This document shows positions 53,797 through 62,738 of a stretch of 64,000 nucleotides of DNA, one piece after another. Below the pieces are notes generated by a model. It was not told the origin of the DNA, ran no database searches, and worked only from the letters and a program-made list of their open reading frames with translations. A program made the translations under genes and the position numbers. Numbering within the stretch: position 1 is the first letter of the stretch; each line of letters starts with the position of its first letter. Origin of the DNA: Corynebacterium amycolatum (GTDB lineage Bacteria > Actinomycetota > Actinomycetes > Mycobacteriales > Mycobacteriaceae); assembly GCF_016889425.1 (NCBI RefSeq), contig NZ_CP069513.1, positions 992,001 through 1,056,000 on the forward strand. The letters are read 5' to 3'.

Positions 53797-53860
53797 ACCA
53801 CCACTGTGCGCCGCACGGCGCGAGTGTGTTCATCAGGGGTGTCATCATGAATCTGACCAT
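53786..53860 (-). CDS. trpL: trp leader peptide with three tandem Trp codons
   Basis: 24 codons from ATG 53860 ending QWWWLA and TAA: three consecutive TGG codons just before the stop. Starts at the ATGs at 53848 or 53845 would give 20 or 19 residues. No strong ribosome binding site is obvious. It ends where segment 1 of the attenuator begins, the position expected for a Trp-sensing leader peptide. The attenuated gene is trpB at 52300-53625. Confidence 0.75.
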   Translation of the reverse strand: MVRFMMTPLMNTLAPCGAQWWWLA

Positions 53861-54047
53861 AACTCAAGGTTTCCGTAGTAGCCAAAGCGGGGTGGGGTGT
53901 GGGGGCGGGGATGGGGCGCGAAATGTGTACGGGATATCGCAACGGTGTCTGGGGGCGTAAAGCAGCTCCCCGCTAAGTCCCGGCATATGCAGAGACGGAA
54001 TATCAGCATTCCCCTCGACATCGCTGGCCACGAGGACTAACGTTCCG

Positions 54048-55478
54048 ATGGTGATTACGCTGTCGCGGCAGGCCACTAAAACACGTCGGGGAGTTCGTCC
54101 CACGACGTTGGTGGTGTGGTGTTATGTCGCCTTGATAACCGCTGGCACGGTTTTGTTAATGCTGCCGATTTCGGCGGTCAATAGCCATCCTACGGGGCAG
54201 TGCGCCCCGAGCCCTGGGGATATGTGTTTGCCCACGGCGCTGTCTGATGCGCTGTTCACAGCCACCTCGGCAACAAGCCTGACCGGCCTGATCACCGTAG
54301 ATACGGCCACCCATTGGTCAACCTTCGGCAAGGTCGTCATCATGTTGTTGATTCAGCTGGGTGGTCTCGGGTTCATGACCTTGGCTTCACTTTTCGGCCT
54401 CTTCGTAGCAGGAAGGCTCGGCCTGAACCGCCGTGCCGGTGCCCGCGTTGAAGGCCGCGGTATGGATATGGGCGAGATTTCGTGGGTTGTCCGTGCTGCC
54501 GTTAGCTTCACTCTGTTGGTGGAGTTTGTGGTGGCAGTGGCACTTACGCTGCGGTTCCACTCCGGATACGGGTATGGCTGGGGAAAGGCTGCATGGGAAG
54601 GCTTGTTCCATGCCATCTCAAGCTTCAACAACGCCGGTTTCGCTCTGTATACCGACAATGTCATCGGGTTCTATAGCGATGCCTGGGTGCTTTTGCCACT
54701 GGCCTTCGCCCTCATCGTGGGTGGTCTGGGTTTTCCTGTTTTGCTCGAGGCCTGGCGGCACGGCAAAGCGTGGCTTAGTGTCTGCACTCGAGGACAGCTG
54801 CCTAAACGCTGGTCGCTGACTACTCGCTTCACCATTAAAGGCACGATTCTGCTGATTGCTTTGGGTACGCTCATGGTGGCTTTTGGGGAGTGGTCCAATG
54901 CCATGTCTGGATTCACCGCGGGGGAGAAGATACTCAACTCATTCTTCGCTGGTGTGAGCCCGCGTACCGCGGGGTTCAACGCGCTCGATTACGCGGAGTT
55001 CCACCCATCGACACTGCTGGGCACTGACTTCCTCATGTTCATTGGTGGTGGCACCGGCGGTACTGCAGGTGGCGTGAAAATCACGACGTCGGCAGTCATT
55101 CTCGCCGCTGTTCTCGCGGAGATTCGCGGTGACACCTCCGTGTCCGTGGCTAGGCGGCGCCTCAACCCAAAGGTGCTGCGCCAGGCTCTCGTTGTCCTTG
55201 CCTTCGGTATCGGCCAGGTATTCCTGGCAGTAATCGCCGTCAGTTTCCTAGCACCACAGTTTTCTACTGACCAAATTCTTTTTGAAGTAATCAGTGCTTT
55301 CGCCACGGTAGGCCTTTCCACAGGTATTACCGCCGACCTGCCGGTGGCAGCACAGGCAATCTTCATCGTGCTGATGTTCACCGGACGTGTTGGCCCAATC
55401 GCCTTGGCGACGGCCTTGGCCGCCCGCCCACGCCAGCGCGTCTACGAATATCCAGAAGAAAGGCCCTTCATTGGCTAA
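54048..55478 (+). CDS. ktrB: Potassium uptake membrane subunit KtrB/TrkH family
   Basis: 476 residues with the four repeated membrane-pore-membrane units of the Trk/Ktr family: filter-like segments TSATSLTGL, SSFNNAGFAL, GVSPRTAGFNAL and SAFATVGLSTGI. ATG 54048. The downstream KtrA gene starts inside its last codons. Forms a Na/K-dependent uptake channel controlled by KtrA. Terminal Gly is right before the stop. Confidence 0.93.
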   Translation: MVITLSRQATKTRRGVRPTTLVVWCYVALITAGTVLLMLPISAVNSHPTGQCAPSPGDMCLPTALSDALFTATSATSLTGLITVDTATHWSTFGKVVIMLLIQLGGLGFMTLASLFGLFVAGRLGLNRRAGARVEGRGMDMGEISWVVRAAVSFTLLVEFVVAVALTLRFHSGYGYGWGKAAWEGLFHAISSFNNAGFALYTDNVIGFYSDAWVLLPLAFALIVGGLGFPVLLEAWRHGKAWLSVCTRGQLPKRWSLTTRFTIKGTILLIALGTLMVAFGEWSNAMSGFTAGEKILNSFFAGVSPRTAGFNALDYAEFHPSTLLGTDFLMFIGGGTGGTAGGVKITTSAVILAAVLAEIRGDTSVSVARRRLNPKVLRQALVVLAFGIGQVFLAVIAVSFLAPQFSTDQILFEVISAFATVGLSTGITADLPVAAQAIFIVLMFTGRVGPIALATALAARPRQRVYEYPEERPFIG

Positions 55479-56172
55479 CTCGAAATTCAACCCGTTTGCT
55501 GGTTTTGCAGATCATTTCTCCAACCAAGCCAGCTCTTCGCCTGTTGTCATCCTCGGTATGGGGCGTTTCGGACAGGCACTCGGCGAGGAGCTGGTCGCTG
55601 GCGGTATCGAGGTTCTCTGCGTAGACCATCGCGAAAAGGTGGTTCAGGAGCTGTCCTCGACCTTCGACCACGTGGTCACCGCCGACACCACCATGCCGGA
55701 GGTACTGAAGCAGCTCGGTGTCGATGAAGCCGAACGTGTTGTTATCGCCATCGGCAGTGACATTGAGGCTTCATTGCTGACCGCGTCTGCGCTGGTGGAT
55801 ATGGGGGCGCCCATGATTTGGGCAAAGGCCGATAACCAGGCCCACGCCAAAATCCTGGGCCAGATTGGTGTGCACCACGTCATTCGCCCGGAGGCCGACA
55901 CCGGTCGTCGTATTGCGCACCTCATCGGCGGCAAGGTCCAGGACTTCCTGGAGTTCGACCGCGATTACGCAGTAGGCAAGGTCGCGCCGCCAATCCACTG
56001 CCTGGATAAGACGGTGGCGGAGATTAACCAGAGCGCACCGATTACGGTTGTCGCCGTACAAAAGCGCGGTCAGCGATTCCGCCCTGCGCTTGCCGACGAC
56101 CGCATTTCCGCAGGTGATCTCCTGATTGTCTCCGGCGCTATTCGGCAGTTGGAGACATTCGCCGGAGAGTAA
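55471..56172 (+). CDS. ktrA: Potassium uptake regulatory subunit KtrA
   Basis: 233 residues. TTG start at 55471 (LANSKFNPF..) with AGAAAGG upstream; it overlaps the ktrB stop by 8 bases. N-terminal RCK/TrkA-N domain VVILGMGRFGQALGEELVAGG (GxGxxG), and a C-terminal TrkA-C domain. Binds nucleotide and gates KtrB. The longer frame to 55387 lies within ktrB and is rejected. Confidence 0.92.
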   Translation: MANSKFNPFAGFADHFSNQASSSPVVILGMGRFGQALGEELVAGGIEVLCVDHREKVVQELSSTFDHVVTADTTMPEVLKQLGVDEAERVVIAIGSDIEASLLTASALVDMGAPMIWAKADNQAHAKILGQIGVHHVIRPEADTGRRIAHLIGGKVQDFLEFDRDYAVGKVAPPIHCLDKTVAEINQSAPITVVAVQKRGQRFRPALADDRISAGDLLIVSGAIRQLETFAGE

Positions 56173-56178
56173 CAGGAA

Positions 56179-56211
56179 GCGACGGAGTCCGTGCACGCGG
56201 GGCTCCGTCGC
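56179..56211 (+). terminator. Hairpin after ktrBA
   Basis: GCGACGGAG (56179-56187) pairs with CTCCGTCGC (56203-56211), loop of 15, no clear T-run. Probable terminator. Confidence 0.55.
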
Positions 56212-56290
56212 GATGGAAATCAACGACCAACAGTGTGGAAAGGCGGGGTCCACGCCCAGCTCAACGGGCTGCAAATGTGAAACTGTGCGA

Positions 56291-56336
56291 GTTTATGACG
56301 CTTTCAGGCCATTTTTGGGCCAATTTTGTCATAAAC
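56291..56336. repeat. Nested inverted repeat in ktrA-thiE region
   Basis: GTTTATGAC (56291-56299) and its exact complement GTCATAAAC (56328-56336) flank a small GGCC/GGGCC hairpin. Just after it, two near-identical 21-base direct repeats start ACACTTTTTGCC.. and ACACTTTTGC.. (about 56411-56454), next to the thiE stop. No gene explains them. Confidence 0.5.
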
Positions 56337-56460
56337 GCAGTCACTAACTCGCATTGGGGCAAAGTAGGGCTAGATAGCACATGGTGCCCACCCAGCGACA
56401 CGCCGAGCGGACACACTTTTTGCCTATTAACCCACACTTTTGCTACTTAACCCACGAAAC

Positions 56461-57219
56461 TCAGCGACCGTTCGTAACCGCAGCGCGCAGGGCACGAGCT
56501 GCCTCTTCCGGATTTTCTGCCTCGGTCAGTGCGCGAACCACCACAATGCGCTCCGCACCAGCGGCGATAACCGCATTGGCGGTCTCGGCGTTGATACCGC
56601 CAATTGCCCACCATGGCTTGACGGGGTCACTTGCGCCGCGGTCGTGTGGGCGCACAATATCGGCCACGGAATCCTGGTGGGACTCCGCTGATCCCTGTGC
56701 CCGCACTCTCCGCACCAGTGCCGCAGCTTCATGAACCATCTCGACTCCGACGGGCTGACGGTCGGGCTTCGTCGGGGTGGCATACACCGGGCCGATTACC
56801 GCGTAATCGATGCCATCGTCGGCAAGTGAGGCGGCGAACATGTCCAGATTTCGGTTGGATCGGCCGATGAGAACCTCGGGGCCAACGATCTGGCGGGCCT
56901 GCTCGGTCGTGAGGTCTTCCTGGCCCACATGCAGAATGTCTGCGCCGGTCAGCGCGGCAATGTCGGCGCGGTCATTGACGGCGAAGAGCTTGCCGTGTTC
57001 AGCGGCGACCTCGGCGAGGATCTCCACGGCGGCAATCTCGTCGCGAGTGTCGACTTTCTTGTCGCGCAGCTGGATGATGTCGGTGCCGCCTTCGTAACAG
57101 GCGTGCAGAAATTCGCGCAGATCACCGCGGGATGCACGCGAGTCGGTGCAGAGGTACAGACGGGCATCGGCAAGCAGGGCGCGTCGTGTTGTGCGAGTGG
57201 CAGCTGATGAGGCGTTCAT
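56461..57219 (-). CDS. thiE: Thiamine phosphate synthase
   Basis: 252 residues. Joins HMP-PP and thiazole phosphate to form thiamine phosphate. TIM-barrel motifs: YLCTDSRASRGDL, IIQLRDKK, FAVNDRADIAALTGADILHVGQEDL, IGRSNRN, VIGPVYATPTKP, and WWAIGGINAETANAVI. A 25-residue insertion near 185-210 (GSAESHQDSVADIVRPHDRG) is not usual. It is transcribed divergently from the riboswitch-controlled thiOSGF operon. Confidence 0.93.
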   Translation of the reverse strand: MNASSAATRTTRRALLADARLYLCTDSRASRGDLREFLHACYEGGTDIIQLRDKKVDTRDEIAAVEILAEVAAEHGKLFAVNDRADIAALTGADILHVGQEDLTTEQARQIVGPEVLIGRSNRNLDMFAASLADDGIDYAVIGPVYATPTKPDRQPVGVEMVHEAAALVRRVRAQGSAESHQDSVADIVRPHDRGASDPVKPWWAIGGINAETANAVIAAGAERIVVVRALTEAENPEEAARALRAAVTNGR

Positions 57220-57295
57220 GTCCCCATGTTAGGCGAGGTCGAGGATGCGGTGTAGTGGCGGCCATCGGGAAGTCATATGATGGGGGAGTACTACG

Positions 57296-57398
57296 TTCCG
57301 CGGGAGCCGTACTCGGCATCGATGAGATGCCGCTGGCTGAGAGGGCGAATAACGCCGACCGCTTTTACCTGATGCGGGTTATGCCGCCGGAGGGAGGA
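57296..57398 (+). ncRNA. TPP riboswitch (THI element)
   Basis: Conserved pieces in order: GCGGGAGCC (P2-side), the pyrimidine-sensor core CTGAGAGGGCG, ACCTGATGCGGGTTATGCC, and GGAGGGAGG just before the thiO start. The last piece is also the ribosome binding site, so TPP binding would hide it and repress translation of the thiO operon. Confidence 0.92.
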
Positions 57399-58583
57399 AT
57401 GGCAGTGAATGCTGCCGCTATGGGTGCTGCCTCGATAGGTGAGGGTGGCACAGGGGATACGTCGTCAAGCGTTGTTATCGCAGGTGCGGGCATTATTGGC
57501 TTGGCGACGGCATGGAGACTACTTCGCCGGGGATTCGATGTGACCGTCCTCGATGCCGAGCCCGTTTCCGGCGCAACTTTCGCCGCAGCTGGCATGCTGG
57601 CGCCGGTGGCCGAAGTCGTGTGGGATCAGCCGACGCTGTATCCGCTGATGGTTGAGTCGGGCAAGCTCTACCGCGACTTTGCCCAGGCCATCGCTGAGGA
57701 ATCAGGCCACGATGTCGGCTACATCGAGAATTCCACGTTTGTTTGTGCGGGTGATGCCGCCGACCGGCAGACCCTTAGCGAGCTCGTTGAGTTGCAGCAT
57801 GACATGGGTATGGAGATCAACCGCATTACCGCCACCGAAGCGCGCCGGGCCGAGCCGGCACTGGGGCCGGGTTGTGTTGGTGCGGTGGATATTCCAGGAG
57901 ATCACCAGGTCAATCCGCGTCTGCTCGCCGACGCACTGCTGACCATCCTGGGAGACCGTGTCATCCGCACCCGCGCGCAAGAGGTTATCTACGCTTCCGA
58001 CCGCGCCATCGGTCTGGGCGGTGCGGACGGAAATGATTACCTCGCCGATGAGGTCGTTCTGGCTGCGGGGTTGAACACTGCCGATATCACCGGGCTGCCG
58101 GAGAATCTGAATCTGCCACTGCGCCCGGTCTATGGGGATGTGCTGCGTCTGCGTGTACCGGAGCGCCTGCGGCCGCTGGTCACCCGCACTATTCGCGGTG
58201 TGGTTCAGGGGCGTCCGGTTTATATCGTCCCGCGTGCTGACGGCACCGTCGTGCTCGGCGCTACCTCGCGTGAAGATGACCTGACCGGTGTCTCCGCCGA
58301 AGGAGTCCACCAGCTACTCCGCGACGCATACCGCCTGGTGCCCGGCATTCTCGACTGCGAAATCTACGAGATGACCGCCCGCGCCCGGCCGGGTTCCCCG
58401 GACGATGTCCCCATGATTGGCCGCGTGGCTCCAGGACTGACCGTGTCCACCGGCTACTTCCGCCACGGCATTCTGCTTACGGCTATCGGTTCCAAGCTCA
58501 CCGCCGATGTCGTCGCCGGTCGAGAAAATGATAACGACCCGGCGCTTCTTTCCGCCGTCGATCCATTCCGCTTCAGCGACTAG
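57399..58583 (+). CDS. thiO: Glycine oxidase ThiO
   Basis: 394 residues from ATG 57399 directly after the riboswitch. FAD-dependent amine oxidase that makes the glycine imine for the thiazole ring. GxGxxG dinucleotide fold VVIAGAGIIGLATAW, then GATFAAAGMLAP, and the C-terminal FAD segment DDVPMIGRVAPGLTVSTGYFRHGILLTA. N-terminal 30 residues are an Ala/Gly-rich extension. First gene of thiO-thiS-thiG-thiF. Confidence 0.93.
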   Translation: MAVNAAAMGAASIGEGGTGDTSSSVVIAGAGIIGLATAWRLLRRGFDVTVLDAEPVSGATFAAAGMLAPVAEVVWDQPTLYPLMVESGKLYRDFAQAIAEESGHDVGYIENSTFVCAGDAADRQTLSELVELQHDMGMEINRITATEARRAEPALGPGCVGAVDIPGDHQVNPRLLADALLTILGDRVIRTRAQEVIYASDRAIGLGGADGNDYLADEVVLAAGLNTADITGLPENLNLPLRPVYGDVLRLRVPERLRPLVTRTIRGVVQGRPVYIVPRADGTVVLGATSREDDLTGVSAEGVHQLLRDAYRLVPGILDCEIYEMTARARPGSPDDVPMIGRVAPGLTVSTGYFRHGILLTAIGSKLTADVVAGRENDNDPALLSAVDPFRFSD

Positions 58584-58596
58584 AGGAGGCTCGCTT

Positions 58597-59704
<1,108 letters not shown>

Positions 59705-59705
<1 letters not shown>

Positions 59706-60907
59706 TGGCTGAGCAGGGGGTCAATCTATCGGATCGTGACCTGCGTCGGTACGCGCGGCATCTAACACTGCCGGGCTTTGGCGCCGAGGGGCAGCGAACT
59801 TTGCGAGCTTCCCGCGTCCTCGTTATCGGCGCTGGTGGCCTGGGATCGCCCGCGTTGTTGTACCTGGCCGGTGCAGGGGTCGGACACATCACCATTATTG
59901 ACGATGACGTAGTCGACGAGTCCAACTTGCAGCGCCAGGTCATTCACCGCGAGTCTGACATTGGTCGCCCGAAGGCCGAATCCGCCGCCGATGCCGTGCG
60001 GCGCCTCGACTCCGAGGCATCGGTGACCGCAATTGTCGGCAGGTTGAGCGTCGACAATGCCGAGGAGCTCTTTGCCACTCACGATGTAGTGCTCGACGGC
60101 GCGGACAATTTCGCCACGCGCTACCTGTCCTCCGATGCTGCGGAGCTGACCGGAACACCGCTGGTCTGGGCCACGATTCTGCAGTTCGCCGGGCAGCTGT
60201 CCGTCTTCTGGCCAGGCCACGGTCCCATGCTTCGCGATCTCTACCCCGACATTCCCGACCCCGGCTCCGTACCGTCGTGCGCCGCAGGTGGTGTCCTCGG
60301 CGCAATGGTCGGACAGATTGGCTCGATGATGGTCGTCGAAGCAATCAAGGTGCTCACTGGTGTTGGCAAGGTCGGCGTTGGCAAGCTCGTGCTTATCGAC
60401 GCCCTGGAGGCAACCACCCGCACACTGTCCTTTGCAGCCGACCCGGAGCGCGAACCCGTTTCCGACCTGACCGAAATTGCGCAGGTGTGCGCAGCATCGT
60501 GGTCCGAGGATGAAGAGGACCCGGCGCAGAGCGTGCGCAGCATCGGTCCCAACATGGCGCACGAGCTTCTTGCCAGGGGAGTGCCTCTCATCGATGTACG
60601 CGAACCCGATGAGCACGCGGAGGTCGCCATTGCCGGATCTGTGCTTGTGCCACTCGGTGACATTCGCAGCCGTGGGTGGGCTGCTGTGAATGAGGCACTT
60701 GCGCAGGCTGACGGTGTCGCAACTGGGGCAGAGGGAGTTCTCATTCACTGCCACTCGGGGGCCCGCTCGCAACAGGCGATTGAGCTGCTGGCCAGCGATA
60801 CCGAGGCTGATGGTGTCACGCCGGAGCTCATTAACCTGGACGGGGGCATTGTGGCCTGGCAGGCGGCGGGGCAGGAGACCGTCGTGAAGCGTGGCGGAAC
60901 GCACTAA
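59705..60907 (+). CDS. thiF: ThiF/MoeB-type adenylyltransferase with rhodanese domain
   Basis: 400 residues. N-terminal E1-like domain with GAGGLGSPALLYLAGAG, DDDVVDESNLQRQ and active-site-type VPSCAAGGVLGAMVG; C-terminal rhodanese domain (about 290-395) with the active Cys in IHCHSGARSQQA. Activates ThiS and transfers sulfur. No Zn-binding CxxC pair is visible, unlike E. coli ThiF/MoeB. The start overlaps the thiG stop by one base (TAATG). Confidence 0.9.
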
Positions 60908-60943
60908 TTAGTAGCTGCCACCACGCTCTGTTGAACAGCTTGC

Positions 60944-62530
60944 CTACGCCTGCGGCTGCAGCGTTGTCGACCACAATTCGGTGCCCCGGGTGGTGAGCAG
61001 ACGGACAGTCATCTCGCGTGAGTCGCCGTCGATATCGACTTCGCCGAAGTGTTGGAAATCCTGTGTGGGGTCGGCGTTGGCATTGTCCTTACCCGGTGCG
61101 TGGACGTACTCCACCTTCGGCCCGAAGGTCGGATCCATTTCGTTGGGGCCGAAAGCGCCCGCGTGGAGAGGACCGGAGACGAATTCCCAGAAGGGTGCGA
61201 AGTCAGTGAACTGTGCGCGCTCCGGGCTGTAGTGGTGAGCCGCGGTGTAGTGCACATCGGCGGTGAGCCAAACGATATTTGAAACATCCTTAATGGCGCT
61301 GAGCAGACGGGCGATTTCACGTTCACGTCCTGCAGGCGCACCGGTGGCACCATTGGATACGCTTTCTTGGTCACCATCGTCGCCGTCGGGGACGATGATT
61401 CCAAGCGGTAGGTCATTGGCAACAATCTTCCACGTTGCGCGGGAGTCCTTGAGGGAGTCGATTAACCAGTTTGTCTGCTTTTCGCCAAGGATTGGTTCTT
61501 CGGTTGTCGAGCGCGGATTATTGGAAGTGTTTTCTCCCTTGTAGCTGCGCATATCCAGGATGAAGATGTCTAGCAAAGGGCCGTAGGAAACCTTGCGGTA
61601 TACGCGCCCATCAACAGCCATTTGCTGATCAAGTGGCTGCCACTCATGGAAAGCCTGGTAGGCGCGCTTGGCCAGGGTGTTGACATCGCGCTCGGTATAG
61701 CGATCATCGTCTAGGACTTCGTTGGGGTACCAGTTGTTGACTGTTTCGTGGTCATCCCACTGGACCAGCTGCGGAACCTGCGCATTGAAGGCCAAGTAGT
61801 TCTTGTCCATGAGGTTGTAGGAGTACTGGCCGCGATAATCCTCGAGGGTTTCAGCAACTTTGGATTTGGCCGGAGTGACATGGTTGTGCCACACAGTGCC
61901 GTCGGAAAGCGTGACGGATTCCTCCAGCGGACCGTCGGCGTAGCAGGTGTCGCCTGAGTGAATGAATAGGTCTGGATTGCGCTCCAGCATGGTGGAAAAG
62001 CCGGTGTAGCCACCGATCTCGTCGTTAATTCCCCAACCCTGTCCTGCGACATCGCCGGACCAGTGCAGGCGGATGTTGGATGCGCGGTTGGGGGCAGTAC
62101 GGAAGGTGCCGATAACGGGATCAGAGCAGATTCCAGTATCTGCCTCTTCGAGCGTGACGCGGTAAAAGATTTCCTGTCCCGGCTCGAGACCGACGACACG
62201 TAGACGTCCGGTGCCGTCCGTGTCCGGAGTTAACAGAGAGTTGCTGCGGAATACCTTGGCATTCTGGAAGCTCTCTGTCGCGGCAGTTTCAACAACCATG
62301 TGGGCGGGGCGGTCTGAGCGAGCCCAAATTAATGCGCCGTCGCCGCGGATATCGCCACTTGCAACGCCGTGAGTGAGCTGTGGCCGAGAACGCAATAGCC
62401 CTGGGGAGGCCAGTGACGGCGAACCCGGTGTAACTGAAGCGGCAGCTCCAGAGGCATGAGCGAGCGTGACTGAAGTAGCAAGTGCGGTGGATGCGCCTAA
62501 ACGTAGAGCGCTACGACGGGAAAGCTGCAT
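60944..62530 (-). CDS. phoD: Tat-exported alkaline phosphatase PhoD
   Basis: 528 residues from ATG 62530. Twin-arginine signal LSRRSALRLGASTALA; metal/active-site motifs of PhoD: HGVASGDIRGDGALIWAR (N-terminal domain), HSGDTCYADG, WDDHETVNNW, and ADVHYTA. A phosphate-starvation enzyme releasing phosphate from esters outside the cell. The frame also allows GTG 62554; neither start has a clear ribosome binding site. Downstream of the thi operon on the opposite strand. Confidence 0.9.
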   Translation of the reverse strand: MQLSRRSALRLGASTALATSVTLAHASGAAASVTPGSPSLASPGLLRSRPQLTHGVASGDIRGDGALIWARSDRPAHMVVETAATESFQNAKVFRSNSLLTPDTDGTGRLRVVGLEPGQEIFYRVTLEEADTGICSDPVIGTFRTAPNRASNIRLHWSGDVAGQGWGINDEIGGYTGFSTMLERNPDLFIHSGDTCYADGPLEESVTLSDGTVWHNHVTPAKSKVAETLEDYRGQYSYNLMDKNYLAFNAQVPQLVQWDDHETVNNWYPNEVLDDDRYTERDVNTLAKRAYQAFHEWQPLDQQMAVDGRVYRKVSYGPLLDIFILDMRSYKGENTSNNPRSTTEEPILGEKQTNWLIDSLKDSRATWKIVANDLPLGIIVPDGDDGDQESVSNGATGAPAGREREIARLLSAIKDVSNIVWLTADVHYTAAHHYSPERAQFTDFAPFWEFVSGPLHAGAFGPNEMDPTFGPKVEYVHAPGKDNANADPTQDFQHFGEVDIDGDSREMTVRLLTTRGTELWSTTLQPQA

Positions 62531-62738
62531 GGAGTCGAACTTTAGGTTTTCCACTTTGATGTTCGGTTAAACCGGCGTGAACTCGAAGGGAAAAGTCGCA
62601 ATTGCAGTACAAAGACCCGGTTATTGAGAATGGCTCCGCTTCTTTTTGTAACGTAGATAACTGACTTGGGAGGAATGTGTCTTCCGAGCTGTCTTTTAAA
62701 GACAGACAATCTAGAAGTGAAAGGCGCCGACCCCGACA

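Noticed and set aside
55387..55470. Longer start for ktrA inside ktrB
   Set aside because: The extra residues are an out-of-frame reading of ktrB; the TTG at 55471 has a good ribosome binding site and matches the family's N-terminus.
60700..60760. GGGAGTTCTC inside thiF, a partial match to the shared operator motif
   Set aside because: Only one arm fits and it is within coding sequence; treated as chance.
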